Positions 5,569-13,987 of a stretch of DNA of 13,987 bases are shown here, in pieces; position 1 is the first letter of the stretch, and every line of letters begins with the position of its first letter. The notes below the pieces were generated by a model that was given only the letters and a program-made list of their open reading frames with translations, searched no databases and was not told the origin of the DNA. Source of the stretch: an uncultured Nocardiopsis sp. (GTDB taxonomy: Bacteria; Actinomycetota; Actinomycetes; Streptosporangiales; Streptosporangiaceae); contig CALGOD010000573.1 in the NCBI GenBank assembly GCA_937957845.1, forward strand, positions 1 to 13,987, in the 5' to 3' direction. Made by a program: the position numbers and the translations under genes.

Positions 5569-6954
5569 ATGCCCCTGGTCGCCGGAATCGACAGTTCGAC
5601 CCAGTCCTGCAAGGTCGTGGTCTGTGACGCCGACAGCGGAGAGGTCGTGCGCGAGGCGCGAGCCCCGCACCCCGACGGGACCGAGGTCCACCCCGACGCC
5701 TGGTGGTCGGCCCTGAACCAGGCCTCCGACGGTCTGCTCGACGACGTGGCCGCCGTCTCCGTGGCCGGTCAGCAGCACGGCATGGTCACCGTGGACGAAC
5801 TCGGCGCCGTGGTGCGCCCCGCACTGCTGTGGAACGACACGCGCTCGGCGGGGGACGCCCAGGACCTGATCGAGGAGCTGGGCGGTCCCGCCGCATGGGT
5901 CAAGGCCGTGGACAACGTGCCCAACGCCAGCCTGACCGTCAGCAAGCTGCGCTGGCTGGCCCGTAACGAGCCCGACCACGCAGCCCGCACGACCGGGGTG
6001 ATGCTCCCCCACGACTGGCTCACCTGGCGGTTGACCGGAGCCGAGACCGAACCCACCACGGACCGGGGAGACGCCTCGGGGACCGGCTACTGGTCGGCCA
6101 CGGAGAACGCCTACCGCCTCGAACTGCTGGAGCGGGCCTTCGGGCGCCGGATCCAGGTGCCGCGCGTGGTCGCCCCGGGTGAGGCCGTGGGTCGTACACC
6201 CTCGGGCGCCCTCGTCGCCCCCGGGACCGGCGACAACATGGGCGCCGCCCTGGGACTGGGCCTGGGCCCGGGCGACGCCGTGGTCTCCCTGGGCACCAGC
6301 GGTACCGTGTTCGCCGTCAGTGAGGGCGCCACACAGGACCCCGACGGGATCATCTGCGGGTTCGCCGACGCGACCGGACGGTTCCTTCCGCTGGTGTGCA
6401 CGCTGAACGCGGCCCGGGTGCTCACCGCCGCCGCCTCGATGCTGGACGTGGACCTGGCCGGACTGGACGCGTTGGCCACGGCCGCCGAGCCCGGGGCGGA
6501 AGGGGTCGTGCTGCTGCCCTACCTGGACGGCGAGCGCACCCCCGTCCTTCCTGACGCCACGGGTTCGCTGCACGGGTTGCGACGCTCCAACATGCGCCCG
6601 GAGAACATCGCCCGCGCCGCGGTGGAGGGGATGCTGTGCGGGCTGGCCGACGGCCTGTCCGCGATGACCGACACCGGGATCCCCGTCAACCGGGTCCTGC
6701 TCGTGGGCGGGGCCGCCCGTTCGGCCGCGGTGCGCGCGGTCGCACCCACCGTCCTGGGCGCCCGGGTGGTCGTGCCCAGCCCCGCCGAGTACGTCGCGTT
6801 GGGTGCCGCACGGCAGGCCGCGTGGGTGCTGGCGGGGACCGCCGAGCCGCCGGTCTGGGACACGGGAGAGCCCGAGGCCGAGGCCGAACCCGTGGACGCG
6901 CCCCACGTGCGCGACCATTACGCGAAGGCCCGCCGGACGACGCACGGCGTGTGA
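5569..6954 (+). CDS. xylB: Xylulokinase (FGGY carbohydrate kinase)
   Basis: This 461-residue kinase phosphorylates D-xylulose to xylulose 5-phosphate, which enters the pentose phosphate pathway. The FGGY N-terminal domain opens with AGIDSSTQSCK (Asp8, phosphate-binding loop) and contains the substrate-side motif AGQQHGMV at about 66-73, equivalent to the QMHG of known xylulokinases, and LLWNDTRS at about 86-93. The catalytic base is Asp222 in GTGDNMGAALG. The C-terminal domain carries SLGTSGT, PYLDGERTP and the adenine-site stretch LVGGAARSAAVRAV. Length is slightly short of the usual 480-500. The ATG at 5569 is chosen because GGAG lies eight bases upstream and it aligns with the family N-terminus; an in-frame GTG 13 codons earlier adds unmatched residues. 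No xylose isomerase or transporter is adjacent, so another ketopentose or pentitol-derived substrate is possible. Confidence 0.9.
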   Translation: MPLVAGIDSSTQSCKVVVCDADSGEVVREARAPHPDGTEVHPDAWWSALNQASDGLLDDVAAVSVAGQQHGMVTVDELGAVVRPALLWNDTRSAGDAQDLIEELGGPAAWVKAVDNVPNASLTVSKLRWLARNEPDHAARTTGVMLPHDWLTWRLTGAETEPTTDRGDASGTGYWSATENAYRLELLERAFGRRIQVPRVVAPGEAVGRTPSGALVAPGTGDNMGAALGLGLGPGDAVVSLGTSGTVFAVSEGATQDPDGIICGFADATGRFLPLVCTLNAARVLTAAASMLDVDLAGLDALATAAEPGAEGVVLLPYLDGERTPVLPDATGSLHGLRRSNMRPENIARAAVEGMLCGLADGLSAMTDTGIPVNRVLLVGGAARSAAVRAVAPTVLGARVVVPSPAEYVALGAARQAAWVLAGTAEPPVWDTGEPEAEAEPVDAPHVRDHYAKARRTTHGV

Positions 6955-7015
6955 CGTCCGGGGCTTCGGCGACCGGCCTGGCCGCCGCATCCAGCACCCG
7001 AGAGAACCGGTGACC

Positions 7016-7975
7016 ATGAACGACGTGAACCTGCGCCCGCTCGGCCGCTCCTCCCTGCGCGTGTCCCCCCTGTGTCTGGGAGGGAACGTCTTCGGTTGGA
7101 CGGCGGACGAGCGCACCTCGTTCCGGATCCTGGACGCCTACACGGCGGCGGGCGGGAACTTCGTCGACACGGCGGACTCCTACTCCGCCTGGGTCGAGGG
7201 GAACCGGGGCGGGGAGTCCGAGAGGCTCATCGGGCGCTGGCTGGCCTCCCGAGGGCGTCCCTCCGACCTGGTGATCGCCACGAAGGTCAGCCGGCACCCC
7301 GACTTCCCCGGACTGTCGGGCGCCAACGTCAAGGCCGCCGCGCAGGCCTCCTTGGAGCGGCTGGGCGTGGAGACCATCGACCTGTACTACGCCCACTTCG
7401 ACGACCCCGAGACCCCTGTGGAGGAGAGCGCCCGTGCCTTCTCCGCACTGGTCGACGAGGGCAGGGTGCGCCACGTGGGCCTGTCCAACCACAGCCCCGA
7501 GCGCATTCGCGAGTGGCTGGAGGTCTGCGAGCGCGAGGGGCTGCACGCCCCGGTGTGCGTACAGCCCCCGTACAACCTGATGGAGCGCGGGATCGAGGCC
7601 GACCTGGTGCCCTTGGCGCGGGAGCACGGTCTGGCCCTGCTGCCCTACTACGGCCTCGCCCGCGGCTTCCTCACCGGCAAGTACCGGCCCGGTGCCGAGG
7701 TCGACAGCCCGCGGGCGGGGAAGGCCCGTCTCCACCTTGAGGATCCGCGTGGTGAGAGGGTCCTGGAAGCGCTGGACACCGTGGCGAGGCAGAACGACGT
7801 CACCCCGGCCGCGGTGGCCCTGTCCTGGCTGGCCGATCGGCCGGCCGTGGTGTCGGTGCTCGCCAGTGCCCGTGATCCCGAGCAGCTCGCCGATCTGCTC
7901 CCGGTCCACCATCTGCGGTTGGACGACGATGCCACCGCCCTGCTGACCCGGGCCTCCGACCCCGCGCGTACCTGA
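7016..7975 (+). CDS. Aldo/keto reductase
   Basis: This 319-residue protein has the aldo/keto reductase TIM-barrel fold and would use NADPH to interconvert carbonyls and alcohols in the cytoplasm. The catalytic tetrad is visible: Asp51 and Tyr56 in VDTADSYS, Lys90 in VIATKVS and His127 in LYYAHFDD. VGLSNHSPERI and the C-terminal stretch LSWLADRPAVVSVLASARDPEQL, which holds cofactor contacts, are also typical. The closest relatives are the YajO/general-stress type reductases, by motif style only. It starts 61 bases after xylB on the same strand with no terminator between, so the two are probably co-transcribed and this enzyme may act on a pentose, pentitol or ketose upstream of the kinase. The ribosome site is weak: GAGAG lies 11 bases before the ATG. 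A GTG two codons earlier is an alternative start. Confidence 0.88.
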   Translation: MNDVNLRPLGRSSLRVSPLCLGGNVFGWTADERTSFRILDAYTAAGGNFVDTADSYSAWVEGNRGGESERLIGRWLASRGRPSDLVIATKVSRHPDFPGLSGANVKAAAQASLERLGVETIDLYYAHFDDPETPVEESARAFSALVDEGRVRHVGLSNHSPERIREWLEVCEREGLHAPVCVQPPYNLMERGIEADLVPLAREHGLALLPYYGLARGFLTGKYRPGAEVDSPRAGKARLHLEDPRGERVLEALDTVARQNDVTPAAVALSWLADRPAVVSVLASARDPEQLADLLPVHHLRLDDDATALLTRASDPART

Positions 7976-7979
7976 GCCG

Positions 7980-8018
7980 CCTGTGGCCGGTGGCGGGCGT
8001 ACCGCCACCGGCCACAGG
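7980..8018. terminator. 17-bp hairpin, bidirectional terminator between the reductase and metX
   Basis: Bases 7980-7996 pair perfectly with 8002-8018 around a five-base loop. It starts four bases after the reductase stop and 21 bases beyond the metX stop on the other strand, so it can end both converging transcripts. No T-run follows, as with the dps hairpin. Confidence 0.82.
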
Positions 8019-8039
8019 GGACCGTCGTGTCCGTCGCGG

Positions 8040-9176
8040 TCAGCCGGCGTCCGCCATCAGTTCCTTGATCAACGCCGCCACCTGGTCGACCTGGACGAGG
8101 AACCCGTCGTGTCCGTGGGGTGAGGTGATCACCTGCGCCTTCCCTGGGACGGGAAGGTGTCTGGCGATCTCCTCCTGCTGATCCAGGGGGTACAGGTGGT
8201 CGCTGCTCACACCCGCCACCATGGTCCGCTCGGGCATCCGGCGCAGCGCCTCGGCCACACCGCCCCTGCCCCTGCCCACGTCGTGGCCGTTCATCGCCTC
8301 GGTCAGCAACACGTAGCTGGCCGGATCGAACCTGCGGGCCAGCTTTCCCGCATGGTGGTCCAGGTAGGACTCCACCGCGTAACGGCCGCCGTGGTCGGGG
8401 TCCTCCCCCTCCTGCGGTCGCCTGCCGAAACGGGTGTCCAGCTCCTGGGCGTTCGGGTAGGTGATGTGCGCGATGCGACGCGCCACCCCCAGTCCCGACA
8501 GCGGCGACCGGCCGGTGTCGTGGTAGTCGCCGCCGAGCCAGTCGGGGTCGGAGCGGATGGCGTGCAGTTGGGGTGCGGCCCAGGCGATCTGCCAGGCGGT
8601 GCTGGCCGCGGAGCAGGCCAGCACCAGGGCCCGGTCGACCCTCTCGGGGAACGTGAGCGCCCATTCCAGGACACGCATCCCGCCCATGGACCCACCGACC
8701 ACCGCCGCCCAGGAGTCGATTCCCAGGGCGTCGGCCAGTACCTCCTCCGCTCGTACCGTGTCGCGGATGGTGATCCTGGGGAACCGGCTGCCCCACGGCC
8801 GCCCGTCGGGGGCGGGTGAGGAGGGGCCGGTGCTCCCCTGACAGCCGCCCAGCACGTTGGGCGCCACCACGAAGAAGCGATCGGTGTCCAGGGACAGGCC
8901 GGGTCCCACCAGGCCTTCCCACCAACCGGGGCTGGGGTGGCCCGGGCCGATGCCTCCGGTGACGTGGGAGTCTCCGGTCAGGGCGTGCAGTACCAGTACC
9001 GCGTTGCTGCCCTTGGAGTCGAGCCGGCCCCAGGTCTGGTAGGCGATGCGCACGTCGGGCAGCGACTCCCCCGACTCCAGCTCCAGGGGCCTGTCCCACT
9101 CCACCCAGCGTCGTCCGCCGACCGGGTCGCCGTCCCGCCACCCACCGGTGGCGGGATAGCCGGGGATCTCGGTCAC
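8040..9176 (-). CDS. metX: Homoserine O-acetyltransferase MetX
   Basis: This 378-residue alpha/beta-hydrolase-fold enzyme transfers the acetyl group of acetyl-CoA to homoserine, the committed step of methionine synthesis. The catalytic triad is readable: nucleophile Ser163 in GGSMGGMRVLEWA, Asp326 in SSDHLYPLDQQ and His356 in GHDGFLV. LHALTGDSHV near residue 63 and NVLGGCQGSTGPSS near 107-120 are signature MetX segments. Length is normal for the family. The GTG start overlaps the metY stop as GTGA, so metX is translationally coupled to metY, whose product consumes the acetylhomoserine made here. Some MetX proteins turn out to prefer succinyl-CoA, which cannot be excluded by reading alone. Confidence 0.95.
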   Translation of the reverse strand: MTEIPGYPATGGWRDGDPVGGRRWVEWDRPLELESGESLPDVRIAYQTWGRLDSKGSNAVLVLHALTGDSHVTGGIGPGHPSPGWWEGLVGPGLSLDTDRFFVVAPNVLGGCQGSTGPSSPAPDGRPWGSRFPRITIRDTVRAEEVLADALGIDSWAAVVGGSMGGMRVLEWALTFPERVDRALVLACSAASTAWQIAWAAPQLHAIRSDPDWLGGDYHDTGRSPLSGLGVARRIAHITYPNAQELDTRFGRRPQEGEDPDHGGRYAVESYLDHHAGKLARRFDPASYVLLTEAMNGHDVGRGRGGVAEALRRMPERTMVAGVSSDHLYPLDQQEEIARHLPVPGKAQVITSPHGHDGFLVQVDQVAALIKELMADAG

Positions 9177-10489
9177 TGGAGTGCCTTCACCGCCTGAAAG
9201 CCCAGTTCCAGGTCGGCCTTGAGGTCGTCCACGTGCTCCAGCCCCACGGCCAGACGGACCAGCCCCGGCGTGACTCCGGCGTCCACCAGCGCCTCGGGGG
9301 ACAGCTGGCTGTGCGTGGTGCTGGCCGGGTGCACGATGAGGCTGCGCACGTCACCGATGTTGACCAGTCGGCTGAACAGCTCGGTGGCGTCGACGAAGGC
9401 CCGTCCGGCCTCGACACCGCCCTTGAGGTCGAAGGAGACGACGGCTCCCGCGCCCAGCGGCATGTACGTGCGCGCCAGCTTGTTGAAGGGGCTGGAGGGC
9501 AGTCCGGCGTAGTAGACCTTCTCCACCTCGTCGCGTGCCTCCAGCCACTCGGCGAGGGCCTGGGAGTTGGCGACGTGCCGCTCCATGCGCAGGGACAGCG
9601 TCTCGATGCCCTGGATGATGAGGAAGCTGTTGAACGGGGCGATGGCGGCACCGGTGTCGCGCAGCAGCTGCACGCGCAGCTTCGCGGCGTAGGCGCCCGG
9701 GCCCAGGGCCTCCCAGTACTTGAGTCCGTGGTAACTGGGGTCGGGCTCGACGAAGCCGGGGAACCGGTCGCCGTGGGCCCCGAAGTCGAAGGTGCCCGCG
9801 TCCACGACCACACCGGCCATGGTGGTGCCGTGCCCGCCGAGGTACTTGGTGGCCGAGTGCACGACGATGTCGGCGCCGTGCTCGATGGGCCGCAGCAGGT
9901 AGGGCGTGGGCACGGTGTTGTCCACGATCAGCGGCAGACCCTGCTCGTGCGCGGTGTCGGCGATGGTGCGCACGTCCAAGACGTTACCGCCGGGGTTGGC
10001 GAGCGTCTCGGCGAAGTAGAACGCGGTCTCGGGCCGGGTGGCCGCACGCCAGGCCTCGGGGTCGTCCTGGTCCTCGACGAAGGTGACCTCGATGCCGAGC
10101 TTGGGCAGCGTGTAGCGGAAGAGGTTGTAGGTACCGCCGTACAGAAGGGGGCTGGCCACCGCGTGCCCGCCCGCGCCGACCAGGTTGAGCACCGCGGCGG
10201 TGAGCGCGGCCGAACCGGAGGCGAAGGCCACGGCCGCGACGCCGCCCTCCAGCGCTGCGACGCGCTGCTCCAGGACGTCCTGCGTCGGGTTCATGATCCG
10301 CGTGTAGATGTTGCCCGGTTCGGCGAGGCTGAACAGGTCGGCACCGTGCTGGGTGTCGCGGAAGACGTAGGAGGTCGTCTGGTAGATGGGTGTGGCTCGA
10401 GCGTTGGTGGCCGGGTCCGGCTGGGCCCCGGCGTGGATCTGCTGGGTCTCGAAGGACCAGGCCTTCTCGGGGGTGCCGTCCGTGGTCAT
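9173..10489 (-). CDS. metY: O-acetylhomoserine sulfhydrylase (homocysteine synthase) MetY
   Basis: This 438-residue PLP enzyme of the Cys/Met metabolism family replaces the acetyl group of O-acetylhomoserine with sulfide to form homocysteine. The PLP lysine is Lys215 in VVHSATKYLGGHGTT. YTRIMNPTQDVLEQRVAALEGG at about 62-83, FASGSAALTAAV at 89-100 and FAETLANPGGNVLDV at 159-173 are typical family stretches. The total length and the GLEHVDDLKADLE tail match MetY rather than MetB or MetC. The ATG at 10489 has AGAGG six bases upstream. It is the first enzyme gene of the pair with metX, and lies 82 bases downstream of a leader peptide that probably controls both genes. O-acetylserine activity is possible in this family but secondary. 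Confidence 0.95.
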   Translation of the reverse strand: MTTDGTPEKAWSFETQQIHAGAQPDPATNARATPIYQTTSYVFRDTQHGADLFSLAEPGNIYTRIMNPTQDVLEQRVAALEGGVAAVAFASGSAALTAAVLNLVGAGGHAVASPLLYGGTYNLFRYTLPKLGIEVTFVEDQDDPEAWRAATRPETAFYFAETLANPGGNVLDVRTIADTAHEQGLPLIVDNTVPTPYLLRPIEHGADIVVHSATKYLGGHGTTMAGVVVDAGTFDFGAHGDRFPGFVEPDPSYHGLKYWEALGPGAYAAKLRVQLLRDTGAAIAPFNSFLIIQGIETLSLRMERHVANSQALAEWLEARDEVEKVYYAGLPSSPFNKLARTYMPLGAGAVVSFDLKGGVEAGRAFVDATELFSRLVNIGDVRSLIVHPASTTHSQLSPEALVDAGVTPGLVRLAVGLEHVDDLKADLELGFQAVKALQ

Positions 10490-10571
10490 GACAAACCTCT
10501 GTCTTTAATTACAGGTCGGAAATATAGGGATCTGCATTGGCGGACGAGCCTCGACTCCTCCGCACCTCGGG

Positions 10572-10640
10572 TCAGGGGCGACAGAGCATGCTGGCCACCC
10601 GCGCGTGGTCGACGTGAAGTCGTCGGATGAGCACGGTCAT
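10572..10640 (-). CDS. Actinobacterial leader peptide upstream of metY ('RLHVD' family)
   Basis: This 22-codon frame encodes a peptide containing IRRLHVDHARVASMLC, which closely matches the small actinobacterial 'putative leader peptide' family with the pattern R-L-H-V-D-L-x-R-x-x-S-x-x-C, found upstream of sulfur and cysteine/methionine genes. The Cys is the third residue from the end. The ATG at 10640 begins 8 bases after the -10-like TAGCCT, where transcription would start, so the message is probably leaderless; another ATG two codons upstream is too close to the -10 box to be used. The stop lies 82 bases before metY. Translation of the cysteine codon probably senses cysteine supply and sets expression of metYX, but the mechanism for this family is inferred. 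The frame can be extended to 140 codons by reading further upstream, which I treat as spurious. Confidence 0.8.
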   Translation of the reverse strand: MTVLIRRLHVDHARVASMLCRP

Positions 10641-10647
10641 GATCATG

Positions 10648-10653
10648 AGGCTA
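10648..10653 (-). promoter_or_regulatory. -10 box for the leader peptide-metYX transcript
   Basis: TAGCCT on the minus strand fits TAnnnT. Its distance places the transcript start at or next to the A of the leader ATG at 10640. The -35 position 17 bases upstream (GGTCGG) is poor. The 82-base leader between the peptide stop and metY holds an AT-rich stretch at about 10501-10530 and only a weak mismatched hairpin near 10541-10560, with no strong intrinsic terminator. Confidence 0.5.
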
Positions 10654-10864
10654 GCACCTCGTATCAACAGCCGACCAGCGCGTCTCGCATTCTGGAAGCC
10701 CTCGACCACCGGGACCTCCGTTCGACCCCCGGTGTTACCCACGCGCCGAGCCGCGTACCCGGCGGGGCGGGGCCCGGGGCCGCACGGCCGCGCCTCCGCC
10801 CGGGGCCCTCCTGTGCGGATATGCGCCGCCCCACACCGCAGCGGCTCCCGACCGATCCAGAGCC

Positions 10865-10881
10865 ATTCACTTATGGTGAAC
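10865..10881. promoter_or_regulatory. ClgR-box-like inverted repeat upstream of the Clp ATPase gene
   Basis: ATTCAC-TTATG-GTGAAC is an imperfect palindrome (5 perfect base pairs per arm) about 35 bases upstream of the ATG. The layout resembles the actinobacterial ClgR operator, remembered as GTTCGC-N5-GCG(AAC), with G-to-A and C-to-T changes placed symmetrically. ClgR is known to activate clp genes in Streptomyces, mycobacteria and corynebacteria, so context agrees, but the match is degenerate. A TATGGT at 10872-10877 within it could be a -10 box. Confidence 0.35.
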
Positions 10882-10915
10882 GAGTCACTACCGCGAGCAC
10901 GGGGGTCCGGACGAG

Positions 10916-13408
<2,493 letters not shown>

Positions 13409-13415
13409 GCCGCGC

Positions 13416-13480
13416 GGGCGGCGACGCCCACGGGTGGGACGTGGGACCTCGTGCACGAGGGACGGGCGACGCGCCGCCCG
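13416..13480. terminator. Cluster of hairpins after the Clp ATPase gene
   Basis: Three structures follow the stop codon: GGGCG/CGCCC at 13416-13429 with a four-base loop, a perfect 14-bp palindrome CCTCGTGCACGAGG at 13447-13460, and CGGGCG/CGCCCG at 13463-13480 with a six-base loop. Together they are a plausible transcription end; none alone is as strong as the other hairpins in the window. Confidence 0.45.
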
Positions 13481-13486
13481 CTCCTC

Positions 13487-13519
13487 GTGGTGCCGCTGTG
13501 GTGCCGCTGTGGTGCCGCT
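13487..13519. repeat. Three perfect tandem copies of an 11-bp unit
   Basis: GTGGTGCCGCT is repeated three times without change in a non-coding stretch. The unit length is not a multiple of three. The 433-bp gap from 13409 to 13841 otherwise shows only the hairpins before it and no convincing gene. Confidence 0.75.
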
Positions 13520-13841
13520 GAAGGCCGGGATCACCCGGCGTCCCCCGAGTGTGTCCAAAGGACGCCCGTCCGGGTGCGTGCGGGACACGGGACACGGATC
13601 CTCTAAGGGAACACCGACGGCGGCCGGGACCCCACGTGCACGGGGCGAAGGCCGAGGGTGACCCCACCGGCCGCCTGTGGGCGGAGATCGCCCGGTCGCG
13701 GACACACGTCGACCCCGACCCGCACGCGCGCGACCTGCTCCGGCCCGACGGAGCGTCGGGGACGGGCCTCACCGGGAGGTCGCCGGAGCGATCCGCCCGC
13801 ACAAGGGCCGTCCGGGTGAGGGCCCTCGCGTCCTCGGGCTC

Positions 13842-13987
13842 TCAGACAGGCTCGGGCTCGGGCTCCGGACCGGGCGGTTCGGGAAGGGGCCCCGGGCCGG
13901 GAGGCTCGGGCGTGGGTTCGGGTTCGGGCGGAGGCGGCGGCATCGGCGCCGGAGGGAACGGGTCCGGCGGCATCGGATCGGGCTGCC
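13842..13987 (-). CDS. Proline-rich C-terminus of an unidentified protein (5' end outside window)
   Basis: On the minus strand an open frame enters at the right edge and ends with TGA at 13842-13844. The visible 47 or so residues are almost only Pro, Glu, Gly, Met and Asp, with runs such as PFPPAPMPPPPPEPEP and a PEPEPEPV end. Such acidic proline-rich tails occur at the ends of actinobacterial membrane-anchored, secreted or cell-wall-spanning proteins. No function can be given. The same DNA read on + gives a Gly/Ser-rich frame; the minus frame is preferred because the low-complexity segment ends right at its stop codon. Confidence 0.5.
   Translation of the reverse strand, partial: QPDPMPPDPFPPAPMPPPPPEPEPTPEPPGPGPLPEPPGPEPEPEPV

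Noticed and set aside
5275..7116. Long open frame on - antisense to xylB (613 codons)
   Set aside because: Shadow of xylB and the intergenic region; no family motif and low-complexity Gly/His/Arg composition.
9233..10630. Long open frame on + antisense to metY (465 codons)
   Set aside because: It mirrors the high-GC third positions of metY, is rich in Gly, Val and Arg with no recognisable motif, and metY is certain on the other strand.
13636..13987. GTG-started frame on + with GDPTGRLWAEIARSRTHVDPDP and a Gly/Ser-rich end
   Set aside because: The first part looks mildly protein-like and could be a gene remnant, but there is no ribosome site, codon quality decays, and its 3' part overlaps the better-supported minus-strand proline-rich tail.

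Overview
The window is very GC-rich, with G or C at nearly every third codon position, GTG starts, lipoprotein signal peptides, a ClpC-type AAA+ ATPase and a typical actinobacterial 'RLHVD' leader peptide. This fits a high-GC actinomycete. A member of the Nocardiopsis/Streptosporangiales group is my best guess, but the sequence alone does not prove it. There is no insertion sequence, phage gene, CRISPR array, rRNA or tRNA that I can see.

Layout from left to right: (1) the 3' end of a PucR/CdaR-type regulator on +; (2) dps on + behind a SigB-like promoter, closed by a 19-bp hairpin; (3) on -, a three-gene ABC importer operon of the sulfonate/taurine/nitrate family (lipoprotein, ATPase, permease) with overlapping genes and a 15-bp palindrome inside its promoter; (4) a 276-bp gap with two long perfect palindromes (30 and 44 bp); (5) on -, an orphan metQ-type methionine-binding lipoprotein; (6) on +, a xylulokinase followed by an aldo/keto reductase, with a LacI-type half-palindrome upstream; (7) a 17-bp hairpin between convergent genes, then on - the metY-metX pair for homocysteine synthesis from homoserine, preceded by a 22-codon leader peptide that seems to be translated from a leaderless transcript; (8) on +, a ClpC-like ATPase with a divergent N-terminal domain; (9) a gene-poor 3' stretch with hairpins and an 11-bp triple repeat, ending in the proline-rich C-terminus of a protein on - that continues beyond the window.

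The unifying theme is sulfur and methionine supply: an importer likely to bring in organosulfur compounds, a methionine-binding lipoprotein, and the two enzymes that acetylate homoserine and replace the acetate with sulfide. Dps and the Clp ATPase are stress and protein-quality functions at the flanks. The xylulokinase/reductase pair is a carbon-catabolic insert between the two sulfur blocks.

I did not find a wholly new multi-gene system. The observations most worth following are the leaderless leader peptide upstream of metYX, the palindrome embedded in the importer promoter, the paired giant palindromes between the importer and metQ, and the atypical ClpC paralogue that keeps a ClpP-docking-like loop.
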